A stretch of 59,200 nucleotides of DNA from Nostoc punctiforme NIES-2108. Its GTDB lineage: Bacteria > Cyanobacteriota > Cyanobacteriia > Cyanobacteriales > Nostocaceae. Positions 1 to 8,687 of this stretch are shown here, one piece after another; the first letter of the stretch is position 1, and each line of letters starts with the position of its first letter. The position numbers were made by a program, and so were the translations under genes. The DNA lies in NCBI GenBank assembly GCA_003326195.1, contig LXQE01000136.1, positions 113,953 through 173,152 of the forward strand, given 5' to 3'. The notes under the pieces were generated by a model. It did no database searches. It worked only from the letters and a program-made list of their open reading frames with translations, and was not told where the DNA came from.

Positions 1-476
1 CCTCCCAAAGCAACGATTTTGCGAATACCCCGCTCTGCCATCAAGGTGTAGGCCCGATCCCAGTCCAGGTCTGTATCTCCCAAATCAATTAATTCAGCCA
101 GTTTTTGCAAGGTTGTTGTATCAGAACTGCGCTGTAAAGCAGCCCGTGTGGTAAATATCCATCGTTCAATGTCCTGACTCAAAAAAGGCAAGTCCGGCGA
201 TAGGTCAAGGGAACCTGAAACAACGCAAGTAATCGGTTGGGGAGACTGACCCCGAACCTCACGCGCTGCTAACAGTTCGCGATCGCGAATTGTAAAGGCT
301 CCCCCCTCAGCCCGAATTGTCCCTGCCCCTACCAGCAATAGATCGGCAAGGGAGGCTTGATATTCCAAGTGTGCTAGATCGACTACATCGGGTTCACGGG
401 GCGCTTTCGGATCTACGGCACTAATTTTTCCATCGGCCGTCATCGCAAGAACCACAGTTGTTTGGATAGCTGACAT
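1..476 (-). CDS. RibD C-terminal domain reductase (partial, 3' end off window)
   Basis: This gene reads leftward from an ATG at 476 and leaves the window, so only the first 158 or so residues are visible. The protein starts MSAIQTTVVLAMTADGKIS, the typical first strand of the RibD C-terminal / dihydrofolate-reductase-like fold, followed by a segment like LLLVGAGTIRAEGG, the usual nucleotide-binding turn of pyrimidine reductases. The family reduces NADPH-dependent substrates such as the riboflavin precursor 5-amino-6-ribosylaminouracil phosphate. There is no deaminase domain in front, so this is the stand-alone RibD-C form, which is often of unknown substrate in cyanobacteria. It is divergent from the next gene. 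The family is clear; whether it serves riboflavin synthesis is not shown. Confidence 0.8.
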   Translation of the reverse strand, partial: MSAIQTTVVLAMTADGKISAVDPKAPREPDVVDLAHLEYQASLADLLLVGAGTIRAEGGAFTIRDRELLAAREVRGQSPQPITCVVSGSLDLSPDLPFLSQDIERWIFTTRAALQRSSDTTTLQKLAELIDLGDTDLDWDRAYTLMAERGIRKIVALG

Positions 477-652
477 GATTATATTGTAACGATTCTTTAT
501 AATTTTACCTTTTTGAATCCCCTCAATACTTGAGAGTGAATAGTTGTTGCGTTGTGCTTTAAATTACTTTGTGAACTATGGCTCAAGGTGGTAAAAAACT
601 GTTGTTGAATGATTCTCTCTACACAAGAGTTTTTTACGCCTCAGAAACTATC

Positions 653-2035
653 ATGCCTAAACACATATCTGCAATTGTCGTATTTGTCTTAATTTTAATT
701 TTGGGGTTTGCATCTCCAGTTGAAGCTGCAACTCCCCGTTCAACTTGGGTAGTGAATGAAATTTACCAATATAATCATCCCTTTGCTTTTCAATTGCCTC
801 AAGAACTGGCAACGAAGATGCAAAAGATGACAGCTAAAGATGGCTTTTTCACCTTTTATCGGGGGACGGCTCACATTTTTTATCGTGATATCCAGACCTT
901 ACCAAGTTCAGGATTTGTAAACTCTTCAACCTCAGCCGTCTGGTTAGAAGGAGATATGCATCTGCAAAATCTTGGAGCGATAAGAGATAGCAAAGACAAC
1001 AACGTTTTTGACACCACCGACTTTGATGAAGGCTATCTTGGCTCTTACGTTTGGGACTTGCGACGGATGGCAGTCTCCATTCTGTTAGTAGCTAAAAAGA
1101 ATGGTCTTAACTCAACTGATGCTGAGGATGTTGTGCGAAATTTCTTGGATGCTTACTTCAATAAGATGAATGACTTTAAGGGAAGCAATGATGAACTGTC
1201 ATACCGTTTAGAATCGAGTAATACGAACGGTGTGGTCAAAGATTTAATTCAAAAGGCATCAGAGAAGAGCCGTTCTAAGTTTTTAAAAAAGTATACAGTG
1301 CTAAATAACAGTAACAATCGCCTCTTCAAGACAACCTCAAAACTCCAGCCTGTATCCAGCAGCACCTATTCTGACATTGCCGGGGCTATGAGCAGCTATA
1401 TCGCCTCAATTCCTATCAGTAAGCGCTACAAGGACAGTTACTATATCCTCAAGGACATTCGGCTTAAATTAGGTTCAGGTGTTGGTAGTCTTGGGAAGTA
1501 CCGATATTACTTGCTGATTGAGGGGCCAAGTTCAGCAACCGACAACGATCGCATTTTAGAGATGAAGCAGGAAGGCAGTAGCTCAGTTGCGATAGCAGTT
1601 CCAGGTCTGTTGCCGAGTTCAGTCTACGAGAACCAAGAAGGGGCAAGGGTGACAATAACTACGAAAGCGATGTCATCCAATCTCGATCCCTTGGTTGGCT
1701 ATACTACTGTCAGTAGCATCCCCTTTATGGTGCGTGAAAAATCACCCTACCAAGTGGACTTTGACTATAAGTTGTTAACCAGCAAGTCAAAATTCATGGA
1801 TGCGATGGGGTACGCAGGGAAGGTGGTTGCCAAAAACCATGCAATCTCCGATCGAGACTATGATGCTGCGATTATTCCTGTCAGTGTTGACAAAGAAGTG
1901 ACTGATATTGTGAGTGGTAATAAAGCTGTATTCAAAGACGAAATTTTTAACTTTGCAGTGGACTATGCAACTCAAGTTGAATATGACTACACGAGTTTTG
2001 TAGATGCTTATAAACAAGGGGTAAAACTCTACTAG
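653..2035 (+). CDS. Exported DUF2252 family protein
   Basis: An open frame begins at 578, but the ATG at 653 is the better start because the residues after it (MPKHISAIVVFVLILILGFA, then VEAA) make a standard signal peptide; this gives 461 residues. The motif WLEGDMHLQNLGA followed by TTDFDEGYLGSYVWDLRRMAVS matches the DUF2252 signature, which resembles the catalytic loop (GDxHxxN) and metal-binding (D-F-D) motifs of aminoglycoside-phosphotransferase-like kinases. The family's function is not established. An exported version is odd, since ATP is scarce outside the cytoplasm. No operon partner: the next gene is convergent. The family call is fairly firm, the activity unknown. Confidence 0.8.
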   Translation: MPKHISAIVVFVLILILGFASPVEAATPRSTWVVNEIYQYNHPFAFQLPQELATKMQKMTAKDGFFTFYRGTAHIFYRDIQTLPSSGFVNSSTSAVWLEGDMHLQNLGAIRDSKDNNVFDTTDFDEGYLGSYVWDLRRMAVSILLVAKKNGLNSTDAEDVVRNFLDAYFNKMNDFKGSNDELSYRLESSNTNGVVKDLIQKASEKSRSKFLKKYTVLNNSNNRLFKTTSKLQPVSSSTYSDIAGAMSSYIASIPISKRYKDSYYILKDIRLKLGSGVGSLGKYRYYLLIEGPSSATDNDRILEMKQEGSSSVAIAVPGLLPSSVYENQEGARVTITTKAMSSNLDPLVGYTTVSSIPFMVREKSPYQVDFDYKLLTSKSKFMDAMGYAGKVVAKNHAISDRDYDAAIIPVSVDKEVTDIVSGNKAVFKDEIFNFAVDYATQVEYDYTSFVDAYKQGVKLY

Positions 2036-2311
2036 AACATTGATTCAGTATTCAGAGATTGTTTTAATCTACACCAACATCAAATAATTGCTCTAATGAA
2101 TTCACCTTCTATGTATATCGTACCTAGTCTAGGTTTCGGTTTTTTTCGTACTCATACTTTTTTTAATTCGGGATTTGGGCATTGTTAAATATCAACCAAA
2201 TCCCGACACTGAAGCACTTTGAACTTATCTTCACACCTTGGTGCAGGTGTATATTGTCGTAGACATCGCTTTAAGTTGTCACCAATATCAGAGCATAGGA
2301 ACGAGAAAAGA

Positions 2312-3382
2312 CTACAGCCAAGCGCGATCGTATTGAACAGGCCAGAGTTTATCGTGTCCCAGTTGTTTGGCTGCCAGATGTGGCCAGTAAGGATTGCGGA
2401 GTAGTTCACGTCCTAACAGGACTATATCAGCGACTTCTGTACGAATAATCTCGTCAGCTTGTTCAGGGGATGTAATTAAGCCCACGGCTCCTGTAGGAAT
2501 ACTAGCTTCGCGGCGGATGCGTTCGGCAAACTGAGTCTGATAACCAGGTTTAATTGGGATATGAACGCCCGGTATGATACCGCCTGATGAAGTGTCGATC
2601 AGATCGACTCCTAAAGACTTGAGTTTGTCGCTTAAAGCAATACTTTGCTCAATGTCCCAGCCATCATTATCTACCCAATCAGTGGCGGAGATGCGTACCC
2701 ACAGTGGATGTGTCTGAGGCCAAACCTCTCGGACTGCTTGAACTACTTCTCTGAGCAGACGAGTCCGGTTTTCAAAGCTGCCACCATAATCATCTTGACG
2801 ATTGTTAGAGAGGGGGGAGAGAAATTGGTGCAGTAAATAACCGTGGGCAGCATGGATTTCCACTACCTTGAAACCAGCTTGGAGAGAACGTTTGGCAGCT
2901 TGAGCAAAGGCGTCAATAATTTCTTGAATTCTCTCAAGGCTGAGAGCTTCTGGAACTGGGCTATCTTTGCTAAAAGCGATCGCACTACTCGAAACTAAGG
3001 GACGCCAACCTTCCTGAGATTCATCTAGTGTTTTCCCTCCTTTACTCGGTTTGGCAGTGCTGGCCTTTCTACCTGCATGAGCAAGTTGAATACCTGCAAC
3101 AGCGCCAAAGTTATGAATTAATGCCACAGTTTTGGCTAAAGTTTCGATGTGTGAATCTGACCAAATTCCCAAATCTTGCGGGCTAATGCGTCCACGCGGC
3201 TCTACAGCTGCTGCTTCTGTGAACACTATACCTGCGCCGCCAACTGCGCGAGAAGCTAGATGAATAACGTGCCAATCATTAGCATATCCATTTGTACTGG
3301 AATATTGACACATCGGTGAAACGGCGATGCGGTTGCGAAAAACAACTTCACGAATCTTGAATGGTTCAAATAGATGTGCCAT
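2312..3382 (-). CDS. NADH:flavin oxidoreductase, old yellow enzyme family (YqjM/NamA class)
   Basis: This 356-residue protein has the length and motifs of the YqjM class of old yellow enzymes, FMN-dependent ene-reductases that reduce activated C=C bonds using NAD(P)H. The N-terminal VSPMCQYS motif supplies Cys25 and Tyr27, which mark the thermophilic-like/YqjM class, and EIHAAHGYLLHQFLSP supplies the substrate-binding His177 and His180. The C-terminal VGLITSPEQADEII and DIVLLGRELLRNPYW segments match the phosphate-binding end of the TIM barrel. An AGAAGGAA sequence sits upstream of the ATG as a ribosome binding site. It is a single gene. The family is sure; its natural substrate cannot be told. 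Confidence 0.92.
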   Translation of the reverse strand: MAHLFEPFKIREVVFRNRIAVSPMCQYSSTNGYANDWHVIHLASRAVGGAGIVFTEAAAVEPRGRISPQDLGIWSDSHIETLAKTVALIHNFGAVAGIQLAHAGRKASTAKPSKGGKTLDESQEGWRPLVSSSAIAFSKDSPVPEALSLERIQEIIDAFAQAAKRSLQAGFKVVEIHAAHGYLLHQFLSPLSNNRQDDYGGSFENRTRLLREVVQAVREVWPQTHPLWVRISATDWVDNDGWDIEQSIALSDKLKSLGVDLIDTSSGGIIPGVHIPIKPGYQTQFAERIRREASIPTGAVGLITSPEQADEIIRTEVADIVLLGRELLRNPYWPHLAAKQLGHDKLWPVQYDRAWL

Positions 3383-3523
3383 TAATATTGATTCCTTCTC
3401 TTGCTAAGTAAAATAAATTAGGGAGGAATTTACAGGATGAATTCGATTTTGCATTAATTAAATAGAGAAGTCAAAATTCAGAATGCAATCAGTGGATAAT
3501 TTAGACCCGCCACTTTACTTTAT

Positions 3524-3558
3524 AGTCTCCCACCAAATTTTGAATTTGGTGGGAGACT
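3524..3558. repeat. Perfect hairpin, 16-bp stem, 3-nt loop
   Basis: The arm AGTCTCCCACCAAATT at 3524-3539 pairs exactly with 3543-3558 around a TTG loop. It is not followed by a T run on either strand, so it may be a small palindromic repeat rather than an intrinsic terminator, although it lies downstream of the small minus-strand gene at 3870-4076. Confidence 0.75.
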
Positions 3559-3754
3559 TAAACCCGTTTATCCCTCTACCAGTTACACAGAACTCAATTT
3601 AGCATAGTTAAAATTAAGCAACGGAGTGCCATCCTACGCCCAAAGTAACTAATAATAATAGTCTTACTACATAGCCAGTTTGGTTAAGAGTGGGAATAAG
3701 AAAAGATTTTGATAGGGGACTTAAACCCAGCCCTTTCAGACCGTAATTTACCAC

Positions 3755-3862
3755 GGTAGTTCTTGAGTAGGATAGTATTACTCTAGCCGACGCTCTCTGC
3801 GAGACGCTATGCGAACGCGGACTCGCTACCGCTACGCTATCCTGCCCTACGCAAGAACTGCC
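3755..3862. repeat. Long imperfect palindrome holding a Nostoc-type 'gctacgc' repeat
   Basis: The outer arms AGTTCTTG (3758-3765) and CAAGAACT (3852-3859) are inverted, and further in AGGATAG and CTATCCT also pair. The centre (about 3786-3840) is rich in GACGCT/ACGCTA/GCGAACGC words like those of the repeats at 12180-12212, 50764-50837 and 58351-58380. It looks like one small palindromic repeat inserted in another. Confidence 0.6.
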
Positions 3863-3869
3863 TCTTTCG

Positions 3870-4076
3870 TTAAATATTTGTTGAATGACTAGAGTCATCA
3901 TAGAGATTTGGATAAATAGGCTGATTGTCAGGCTTTTGAGACTGCAATTCCCAGATATCGCGTTTTCCTAGTTCTTGATCCACTAATAACTGTAGATGAT
4001 CTGGTAATTTAGTTGTTTGCCAAATTGACCAAATTTCTCCATCAAATAATTCTTTTTCAATTTTTCCAGAAAACAT
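3870..4076 (-). CDS. Small hypothetical acidic protein
   Basis: The ATG at 4076 is chosen over the one at 4100 because a strong GGAGG lies seven bases before it. It gives a 68-residue soluble protein starting MFSGKIEKELFDGEIWSIWQTTK, without signal peptide, membrane segment or cysteines. I do not recognise a family. The good ribosome binding site and ordinary composition favour a real gene, possibly a small regulatory or cofactor-binding protein, but nothing in the context gives a role. It sits just downstream of a decayed oxidoreductase on the same strand. Confidence 0.5.
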   Translation of the reverse strand: MFSGKIEKELFDGEIWSIWQTTKLPDHLQLLVDQELGKRDIWELQSQKPDNQPIYPNLYDDSSHSTNI

Positions 4077-4197
4077 GATTTGACCTCCACGAATGTTCAA
4101 TTTTAAGTTTAGTAACTCCTAATTTAGGAAAGACGAAGTAACAAATTTGTCATTCTTCATTCTTTCGCTATCTTTAAAATACAGGTAGTATTCGCTC

Positions 4198-4717
4198 TTA
4201 ATACTGCTTGTTAATAAAATCTCTAACTTGTGCATCGTTAAGTAACTTTTCATTACAGATATTGTCGCTGGGATCGCTTCCTGTAAGGTCGATAATCCGT
4301 TGAAAAAAGGCGATGGTATGAGCATCATCATCACCAATTTCTCTACTCAAAATTAAATGCAAATCCAGGGTCAGGAATCAACCTGCTACTAAACCTTCTG
4401 TGTCTACCAGCAGTTCTAAGGCTGGAATATGCTTAAGTATTTTCACGCCTGCTCTGGTGATCTCTTTGTGCATCAAGCGCATATAATCATGAGCTTGTTG
4501 TAGCGCGCCGATTAGGACGCCAACCAGTACCAGAAAGTGCTGTTGCTCCACTCGTACCGCAGTAGCCTTTATCTACAAGTACCACTCTTACCCCTTGAGC
4601 AGCAGCATTCCAAGCTGCCCAAGTTGCTGATGGGCCATCACCTATGACTAGAAGATCAGTCTTTAAATTCAGTTGCGAAGTCGAACTATTGCCTGACTCA
4701 GATTGATATGTACTCAC
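4198..4717 (-). pseudogene. Remnant of an FAD-dependent oxidoreductase
   Basis: The first 60-odd residues, from the ATG at 4717, read as a good FAD-binding N terminus: LKTDLLVIGDGPSATWAAWNAAAQGVRVVLVDKG followed by CGTSGATALSGTG. After SGTG the frame quickly hits a stop at 4487. A different frame continues with QQAHDYMRLMHKEITRAGVKILKHIPALELLVDTEGLVAG, which is the next part expected of a flavoprotein, up to TGA at 4378. Beyond that TGA the same frame reads LDLHLILSREIGDDDAHTIAFFQRIIDLTG and further to TAA at 4198. Thus the gene has lost a stretch after the first Rossmann motif, shifted frame and gained a stop. It cannot make a working flavoprotein. The last segment may instead come from another lost gene. 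Confidence 0.7.
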
Positions 4718-5310
4718 GATTACATCTCCTAAAAACTTTACTTGGCACTAAATTTTGAGTTTATTGGCTAACCTACCTAATTTACTGCTAAAATACTATA
4801 AATCTATCAAATTACCGTATTATATAATTATGAGATTTACATAGATTGTGCAAAAAAACAAGAGGCTATTAAAATTTCTAGATATTACTCTTTAATAAAA
4901 TGCAATCTGTGGCGAAAACTTTCTCACAAAAGTAAAGGACAAGAACTACACTTGTCCTCAATGGTTAAAATAACAGGTAATGCATCGAATAAGAGTTAGA
5001 TGAGACAGGGCAAAACTTTTAGCTTAACAAGCTTGCTATGCATATTATAGTTATGTAAAGTACGTATTATACTTTGGATAAAAAAGTAACTTGTTCGCGG
5101 AAAATATATGCGGACAAAACTAATAATTAATCTTGCTTATAGTTCAATAAGCCTGGCTTAAGGGTTATTGGTGTAGATAATTGGTCTTTCCAGACGCGAT
5201 AAATCGCGTCTCTACATCTGGGTTTTGTTGTTCATTCTGAACTGTATTGGCTTATAGTTTTCTGCACAAAAGAATTGAGCAATGAGATTGTAGATAATCT
5301 CGTTGCTCAA
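4718..5310. other. AT-rich intergenic region with one dispersed repeat
   Basis: No gene is supported. It contains copy 1 of a 91-bp dispersed repeat at 5158-5248, described separately; the remainder is AT-rich and shows nothing I can name. Confidence 0.5.
5158..5248 (+). repeat. Dispersed repeat A, copy 1 (91 bp)
   Basis: This 91-bp stretch recurs in reverse orientation at 57408-57498 with about eight mismatches by eye. Its middle is a palindrome, GACGCGATAAATCGCGTC. A shorter relative of that palindrome lies at 14769-14792. It is probably a small non-autonomous mobile or structured repeat. Confidence 0.8.
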
Positions 5311-6492
5311 TTAAAATTTAACGAAATAAGTATTTGTTGGTAATTTTTGGGCAGTTCCTACATTTGTAGCCAAGTCATTTATTTTATTATCTGTTTTGAT
5401 GACTGCAAACTTATCAGTAAATAGCAATACTTCACCATTTCCCGGTGTTACCCAAGCGTGGCGAGTCATTAGGTTTTTAGAGACAACTAAAAGAGACGCA
5501 TCTCCACGGTAAGGCGAGATGGGTTTACCCATGAACGTTTGATTATCTCTATTAGCGATCGCATAAGCAGCAGAGGAACCCACGAAAATTTTACTCCCAT
5601 CTGAGTAAATAGTTTTAGGAAAATTGCTACTGCCGTCTCCCATCCCCGCAGTTGTAGGCCTTCTTGGAACACTTAGCTGTCCACGCTCGACACTAAAATT
5701 AGTCAGATTAATAGTTCCTATATATACCTTTGTTTCATCACGGGTTTGTGCAGCATTGGTATAGCTGTCTGTGGTGATCAAAGTCTTTGTTAATAAGTCT
5801 TTGCCATTCCACCTGTAGATTGAGTTACCTCCATAAACTGAACCAAGGACATAAAGCTTGTCTTCAAAAATATGTAATCGGTTAAGTCTTGTGTCTGCCA
5901 TGTCGTGAGCAAGATCGGCAGAATTGTAGCCCCAAAGCTTGCCTTGGTTATTTCCTGCTAAATTTGCCAAAGCAAATATTTTTGCTCCGTCGAAAACCAT
6001 CCGGTAAAGAAAAGCTATCTGGACGGGAATACCTAACCTCTTTTGTTGCTGGTAGCCACTAGTGTAGAGATACCCGTTTTTATACTCAAAATCCATTACC
6101 TCAGTTACGCCATAACTCTGTTTGGCTTTAAAGTTGAGGTTTTTGTCATAAATTGATAGAGTATTTGCAGACTGGTAAATAATCCAATCTTGCAAAAATT
6201 TTACCCGTGTCTTTGAATTAGCAGTGTTGCTAACTATTTTTTGCCTAGTTCCGTCATTTTTTATTTTTACTAGTCCCGTTGGAACAGCTAAGACATAAGT
6301 TTTGCCGTCAATTGCTACAATGTCACGAGCATCGTAATTAGAGTTTGGGATTAGTTTTTTCGTACCATTACCTTCTACTTCCCATACACCTTCAGTATTG
6401 ATGACTGCAACTTTGCTGCCGTTAGTGCAAGCTGCTCTTGGCGAAGAAATATTAAGATATGTAGCTAAAGCGGGAGTAGAGTAACTAAACAT
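5311..6492 (-). CDS. Hypothetical beta-rich (propeller-like) protein
   Basis: A 393-residue protein I cannot place in a family. It is made of short repeated beta-type segments with aromatic and Asp/Gly turns (VAVINTEGVWEVEGNGTKKLI, TYVLAVPTGLVKIKNDGTRQKIV, LYTSGY, KLWGYNSADL, IYRWNGKDLL, KVYIGTINLTNFS, KIFVGSSAAYAI), which suggests a beta-propeller such as those with Kelch/YVTN-like blades. It has few cysteines and no membrane segment. The N terminus MFSYSTPALATYL is short and not a convincing signal peptide. It stands alone between a decayed gene and a small regulator. A binding or surface role is plausible but is only inference. Confidence 0.65.
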   Translation of the reverse strand: MFSYSTPALATYLNISSPRAACTNGSKVAVINTEGVWEVEGNGTKKLIPNSNYDARDIVAIDGKTYVLAVPTGLVKIKNDGTRQKIVSNTANSKTRVKFLQDWIIYQSANTLSIYDKNLNFKAKQSYGVTEVMDFEYKNGYLYTSGYQQQKRLGIPVQIAFLYRMVFDGAKIFALANLAGNNQGKLWGYNSADLAHDMADTRLNRLHIFEDKLYVLGSVYGGNSIYRWNGKDLLTKTLITTDSYTNAAQTRDETKVYIGTINLTNFSVERGQLSVPRRPTTAGMGDGSSNFPKTIYSDGSKIFVGSSAAYAIANRDNQTFMGKPISPYRGDASLLVVSKNLMTRHAWVTPGNGEVLLFTDKFAVIKTDNKINDLATNVGTAQKLPTNTYFVKF

Positions 6493-6765
6493 TGTAGAGT
6501 CCTAGATAAGGTTAACTGGAAAATATTGGCGCTCAATTAAAAAAACTTTTAGGAGTTTTTGCGCGTTTTTAAGCTAAACTTGTCTTGAAAATTGAAGAAA
6601 ATATTGGCTACGGTAAACTCAAACTCAAAGGTTGAGTAATCCGCAAAATATGCATGTCTGCAAACATCGCTAAAATTAGAATTGAATTGTTTGTGGTTAT
6701 GTCGTAGCGATAACCTGTTAATTTGGGGAAAGTAACTTCAATTAATTTGCCTCTCAGCCTGCTTT

Positions 6766-7014
6766 CTAATTCGACAAATACTTCACCGACACTTTCTGTC
6801 CCAGTTCACCCATCTCCTCTAACATCCCCTCAATCTTTTGCATAGCTAGAGACGAAGGCTTGGCATATCCTTTCTCCCAACGGTTTACCGTCGAATAAGT
6901 TATGCTTAAAAATCCTGCAAACTGTTCTTGGATAAGACCAGCTATGCCACGAACTTCACGGATGAGCTTTCCAACTTCCGGTTGCTTGATTAGCAAAAGT
7001 TTCTTAATGGTCAT
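6766..7014 (-). CDS. Small XRE-family helix-turn-helix regulator
   Basis: This 82-residue protein is almost entirely a Cro/CI-type helix-turn-helix domain: GKLIREVRGIAGLIQEQFAGFLSITYSTVNRWEKGYAKPSSLAMQKIE, with the usual Q-x-x-FA-x-x-L and S-T-x-x-RWE-x-G-x-x-x-P pattern around residues 15-65. Such proteins bind DNA as dimers and often control their own or neighbouring genes, or act as antitoxins. No toxin-like partner is seen next to it, and the gene upstream of it is separated by a 780-bp gap full of repeats. Confidence 0.82.
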   Translation of the reverse strand: MTIKKLLLIKQPEVGKLIREVRGIAGLIQEQFAGFLSITYSTVNRWEKGYAKPSSLAMQKIEGMLEEMGELGQKVSVKYLSN

Positions 7015-7459
7015 TTAGCTCAGAACGCACCTGTTAATCTGGCGAGTGATATGTCTTTTGCTACATCCTATTGCGGTTAATGCTGAATTGATAGGCGAAA
7101 ATATACTAGAGTTTTTATATTTTCTTGAATTTTCTAACAAGTAATTACACGTCCGTAGATACAATATTTACTAATGAGGCTTCCAAGAAATAAGTTACGC
7201 AATGAAATAAGCATCCTGTTGTCAAGAAGCATTTAAAAATCAATATCTGATAAATAAAAAGCTGCGTAAATGTTCTGAGACTTGAAGTATTAAACTCAGA
7301 TTGCAAAATAACTGGGATAATTTATGATGCCTAGATTTTTAGTTCGCGAATAATTTACACGAACACTTTTTTTCCAAAATTTAATACATAAGTTCGACAA
7401 AAATTAAATATAGCGGTTCTCGTTTACGTAAGGTATATCCGTAAGGACACGGCTTGTCG

Positions 7460-7623
7460 CATTGATGTCAACTTAAGCTCAAATGCATGTCCCACATACG
7501 CGTCACCCCACCCCGGTTTTAGCTTTAGACAAAACCGGGGTGGGGTGACGCGGATAGTGATGGTAAGCGAGTGGACTTAATATCAGGTGATTATAGAACT
7601 TTCACGTTAAGTTGACACCAATG
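7460..7623. mobile_element. 164-bp MITE with 17-bp terminal inverted repeats and 9-bp target duplication
   Basis: The left end CATTGATGTCAACTTAA (7460-7476) is inverted at the right end TTAAGTTGACACCAATG (7607-7623) with one mismatch. Immediately outside lie identical 9-bp direct repeats GGCTTGTCG at 7451-7459 and 7624-7632, as expected of a target site duplication. Inside is a 22-bp perfect stem (7499-7520 with 7531-7552, loop 7521-7530). There is no room for a transposase, so movement would need one encoded elsewhere. Families such as IS1, IS4 and IS256 make duplications of about this size; I cannot assign one. Confidence 0.82.
7499..7552. repeat. 22-bp perfect stem-loop inside the MITE
   Basis: The arms 7499-7520 and 7531-7552 are exact reverse complements, GC-rich (CACCCCACCCCGG type), around a 10-nt loop. 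A hairpin this stable would fold in either DNA or RNA and could halt polymerase. It is not followed by a T run. Confidence 0.9.
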
Positions 7624-7794
7624 GGCTTGTCGTGCCCCCACACCTTGCGATATACGTTGTACCGCATCTGAATAGGAAATTTTGTTTTCGGAAGCGGGTT
7701 ATCTTAAGGAAAGGCTTTGCCTACGTTTGCGTAGCTGCGAATTCTGTTAGTTAGGTATTTTCGCAAAATTGGGATGTTCTCAATATTTCAGCTA

Positions 7795-8259
7795 TTACCA
7801 TTTTGAAAAAGGGTATTTGACTAAATTGCTGTTGAAATATCTGGAGTCATCAGAAACTTCTTGTCCAATCCAGGTTGGTAATTCAATTTGCTGATTTTCA
7901 TCGCTGAGTTCAACTTCTGCTAATATCAGTCCTTTATTAACACCATCAAACTCATCTATTTCCCAAATAAAACCACCCGACTCTATTTTATATCTGGTTT
8001 TTTCTATAAAGGGACGTTGACATAATGTCTCAAGTATTTCTTGGGCATCTTTAACAGGAATAGGATACTCAAACTCTAATCTTGAATATTTAATATTGGG
8101 GCCTTTAATGGTCAAATAACTTTTTTCCCCTACTATACGTATACGTACAGTCGCTTTGTCTTGCGTAGCAATATATCCTTGACGATATACACTACCTTCA
8201 GCTAATCCTCTCCAGCTATCTCCTCTCACTAAATATTTACGCTCTATTTCTTTCGCCAT
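7795..8259 (-). CDS. CYTH domain protein (triphosphate tunnel metalloenzyme)
   Basis: The frame opens with MVNKMAKEIERKYLV; I take the second Met (8259) because EIERKYLV at the N terminus is the hallmark of CYTH proteins and usually lies within the first few residues, giving 154 residues. Other expected pieces are RIRIVGEKSYLTIKGP, RLEFEYPIP and the acidic strand WEIDEF followed by LILAEVELSDE. These charged strands line the tunnel that binds a triphosphate with divalent metal. Bacterial members hydrolyse inorganic triphosphate or make related products; the substrate of this one is not known. Single gene, no clear partners. Confidence 0.88.
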   Translation of the reverse strand: MAKEIERKYLVRGDSWRGLAEGSVYRQGYIATQDKATVRIRIVGEKSYLTIKGPNIKYSRLEFEYPIPVKDAQEILETLCQRPFIEKTRYKIESGGFIWEIDEFDGVNKGLILAEVELSDENQQIELPTWIGQEVSDDSRYFNSNLVKYPFSKW

Positions 8260-8271
8260 TTTATTTACCAA

Positions 8272-8687
8272 ATTATTTGTTTTTTTATATCATAGATAAT
8301 ATCGCAATCCTAAATCTCGACACAAAAGTGTGTGCAATTATTGTAAATCAGAGTGAAGTTATTGAAGTATTGATATTGACTAATTGATAATTAGTGATCG
8401 CTTCTAATGTAGTACGCTAATTTACATTTTGACTACAATATGATGCTATCTGCATTAAGCGATTGCAACTAGCAGTAAATTCGTCATTTTTATCCCACTT
8501 ATTTCAAGGTGTAGCGAACTGGAAAGACTTTTAACGCTCCATACCCATGCTCAATCACTAGTACAACACGGCGGAAATAAACCAATCATTCCAAATCAAC
8601 GAAACCCTTATACTGTATTCATTTTTAATTTTTAATTTTTAATTTTTAATTCCGCCTTGCGGTACTAGCCCTGAATTAAAACATTTG
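8272..8687. other. Intergenic region ending in a heptamer tandem repeat
   Basis: No gene is supported. At 8622-8649 there are four perfect tandem copies of TTTTTAA, a short tandemly repeated heptamer of the kind common in heterocyst-forming cyanobacteria, followed by CCGCCTTGCGG, a small palindrome. Confidence 0.6.
8622..8649. repeat. Heptamer tandem repeat (TTTTTAA x4)
   Basis: Four exact 7-bp units lie head to tail just downstream of the minus-strand gene that ends at 8688. Confidence 0.85.

Larger units (their letters stand above)
3383..3869. other. Intergenic region with two palindromes
   Basis: No protein gene is supported here. The stretch holds a 16-bp perfect hairpin at 3524-3558 and a longer nested palindrome at 3755-3862, both listed separately. 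The open frame at 3614-3901 on the minus strand runs through the palindrome and has no coding character. Confidence 0.6.
7015..7794. other. Intergenic region containing nested mobile repeats
   Basis: No gene is supported. The region holds a MITE-like element (7460-7623) with target duplication, inserted into an older palindromic repeat spanning roughly 7410-7680. The rest is AT-rich. Confidence 0.6.

Noticed and set aside
3614..3901. 95-aa minus-strand open frame
   Set aside because: Translates the nested palindrome and overlaps the better supported small gene at 3870-4076.
4119..4337. 72-aa minus-strand open frame starting MVMMML
   Set aside because: A different frame over the same bases gives the more natural sequence LDLHLILSREIGDDDAHTIAFFQ, continuing the pseudogene.
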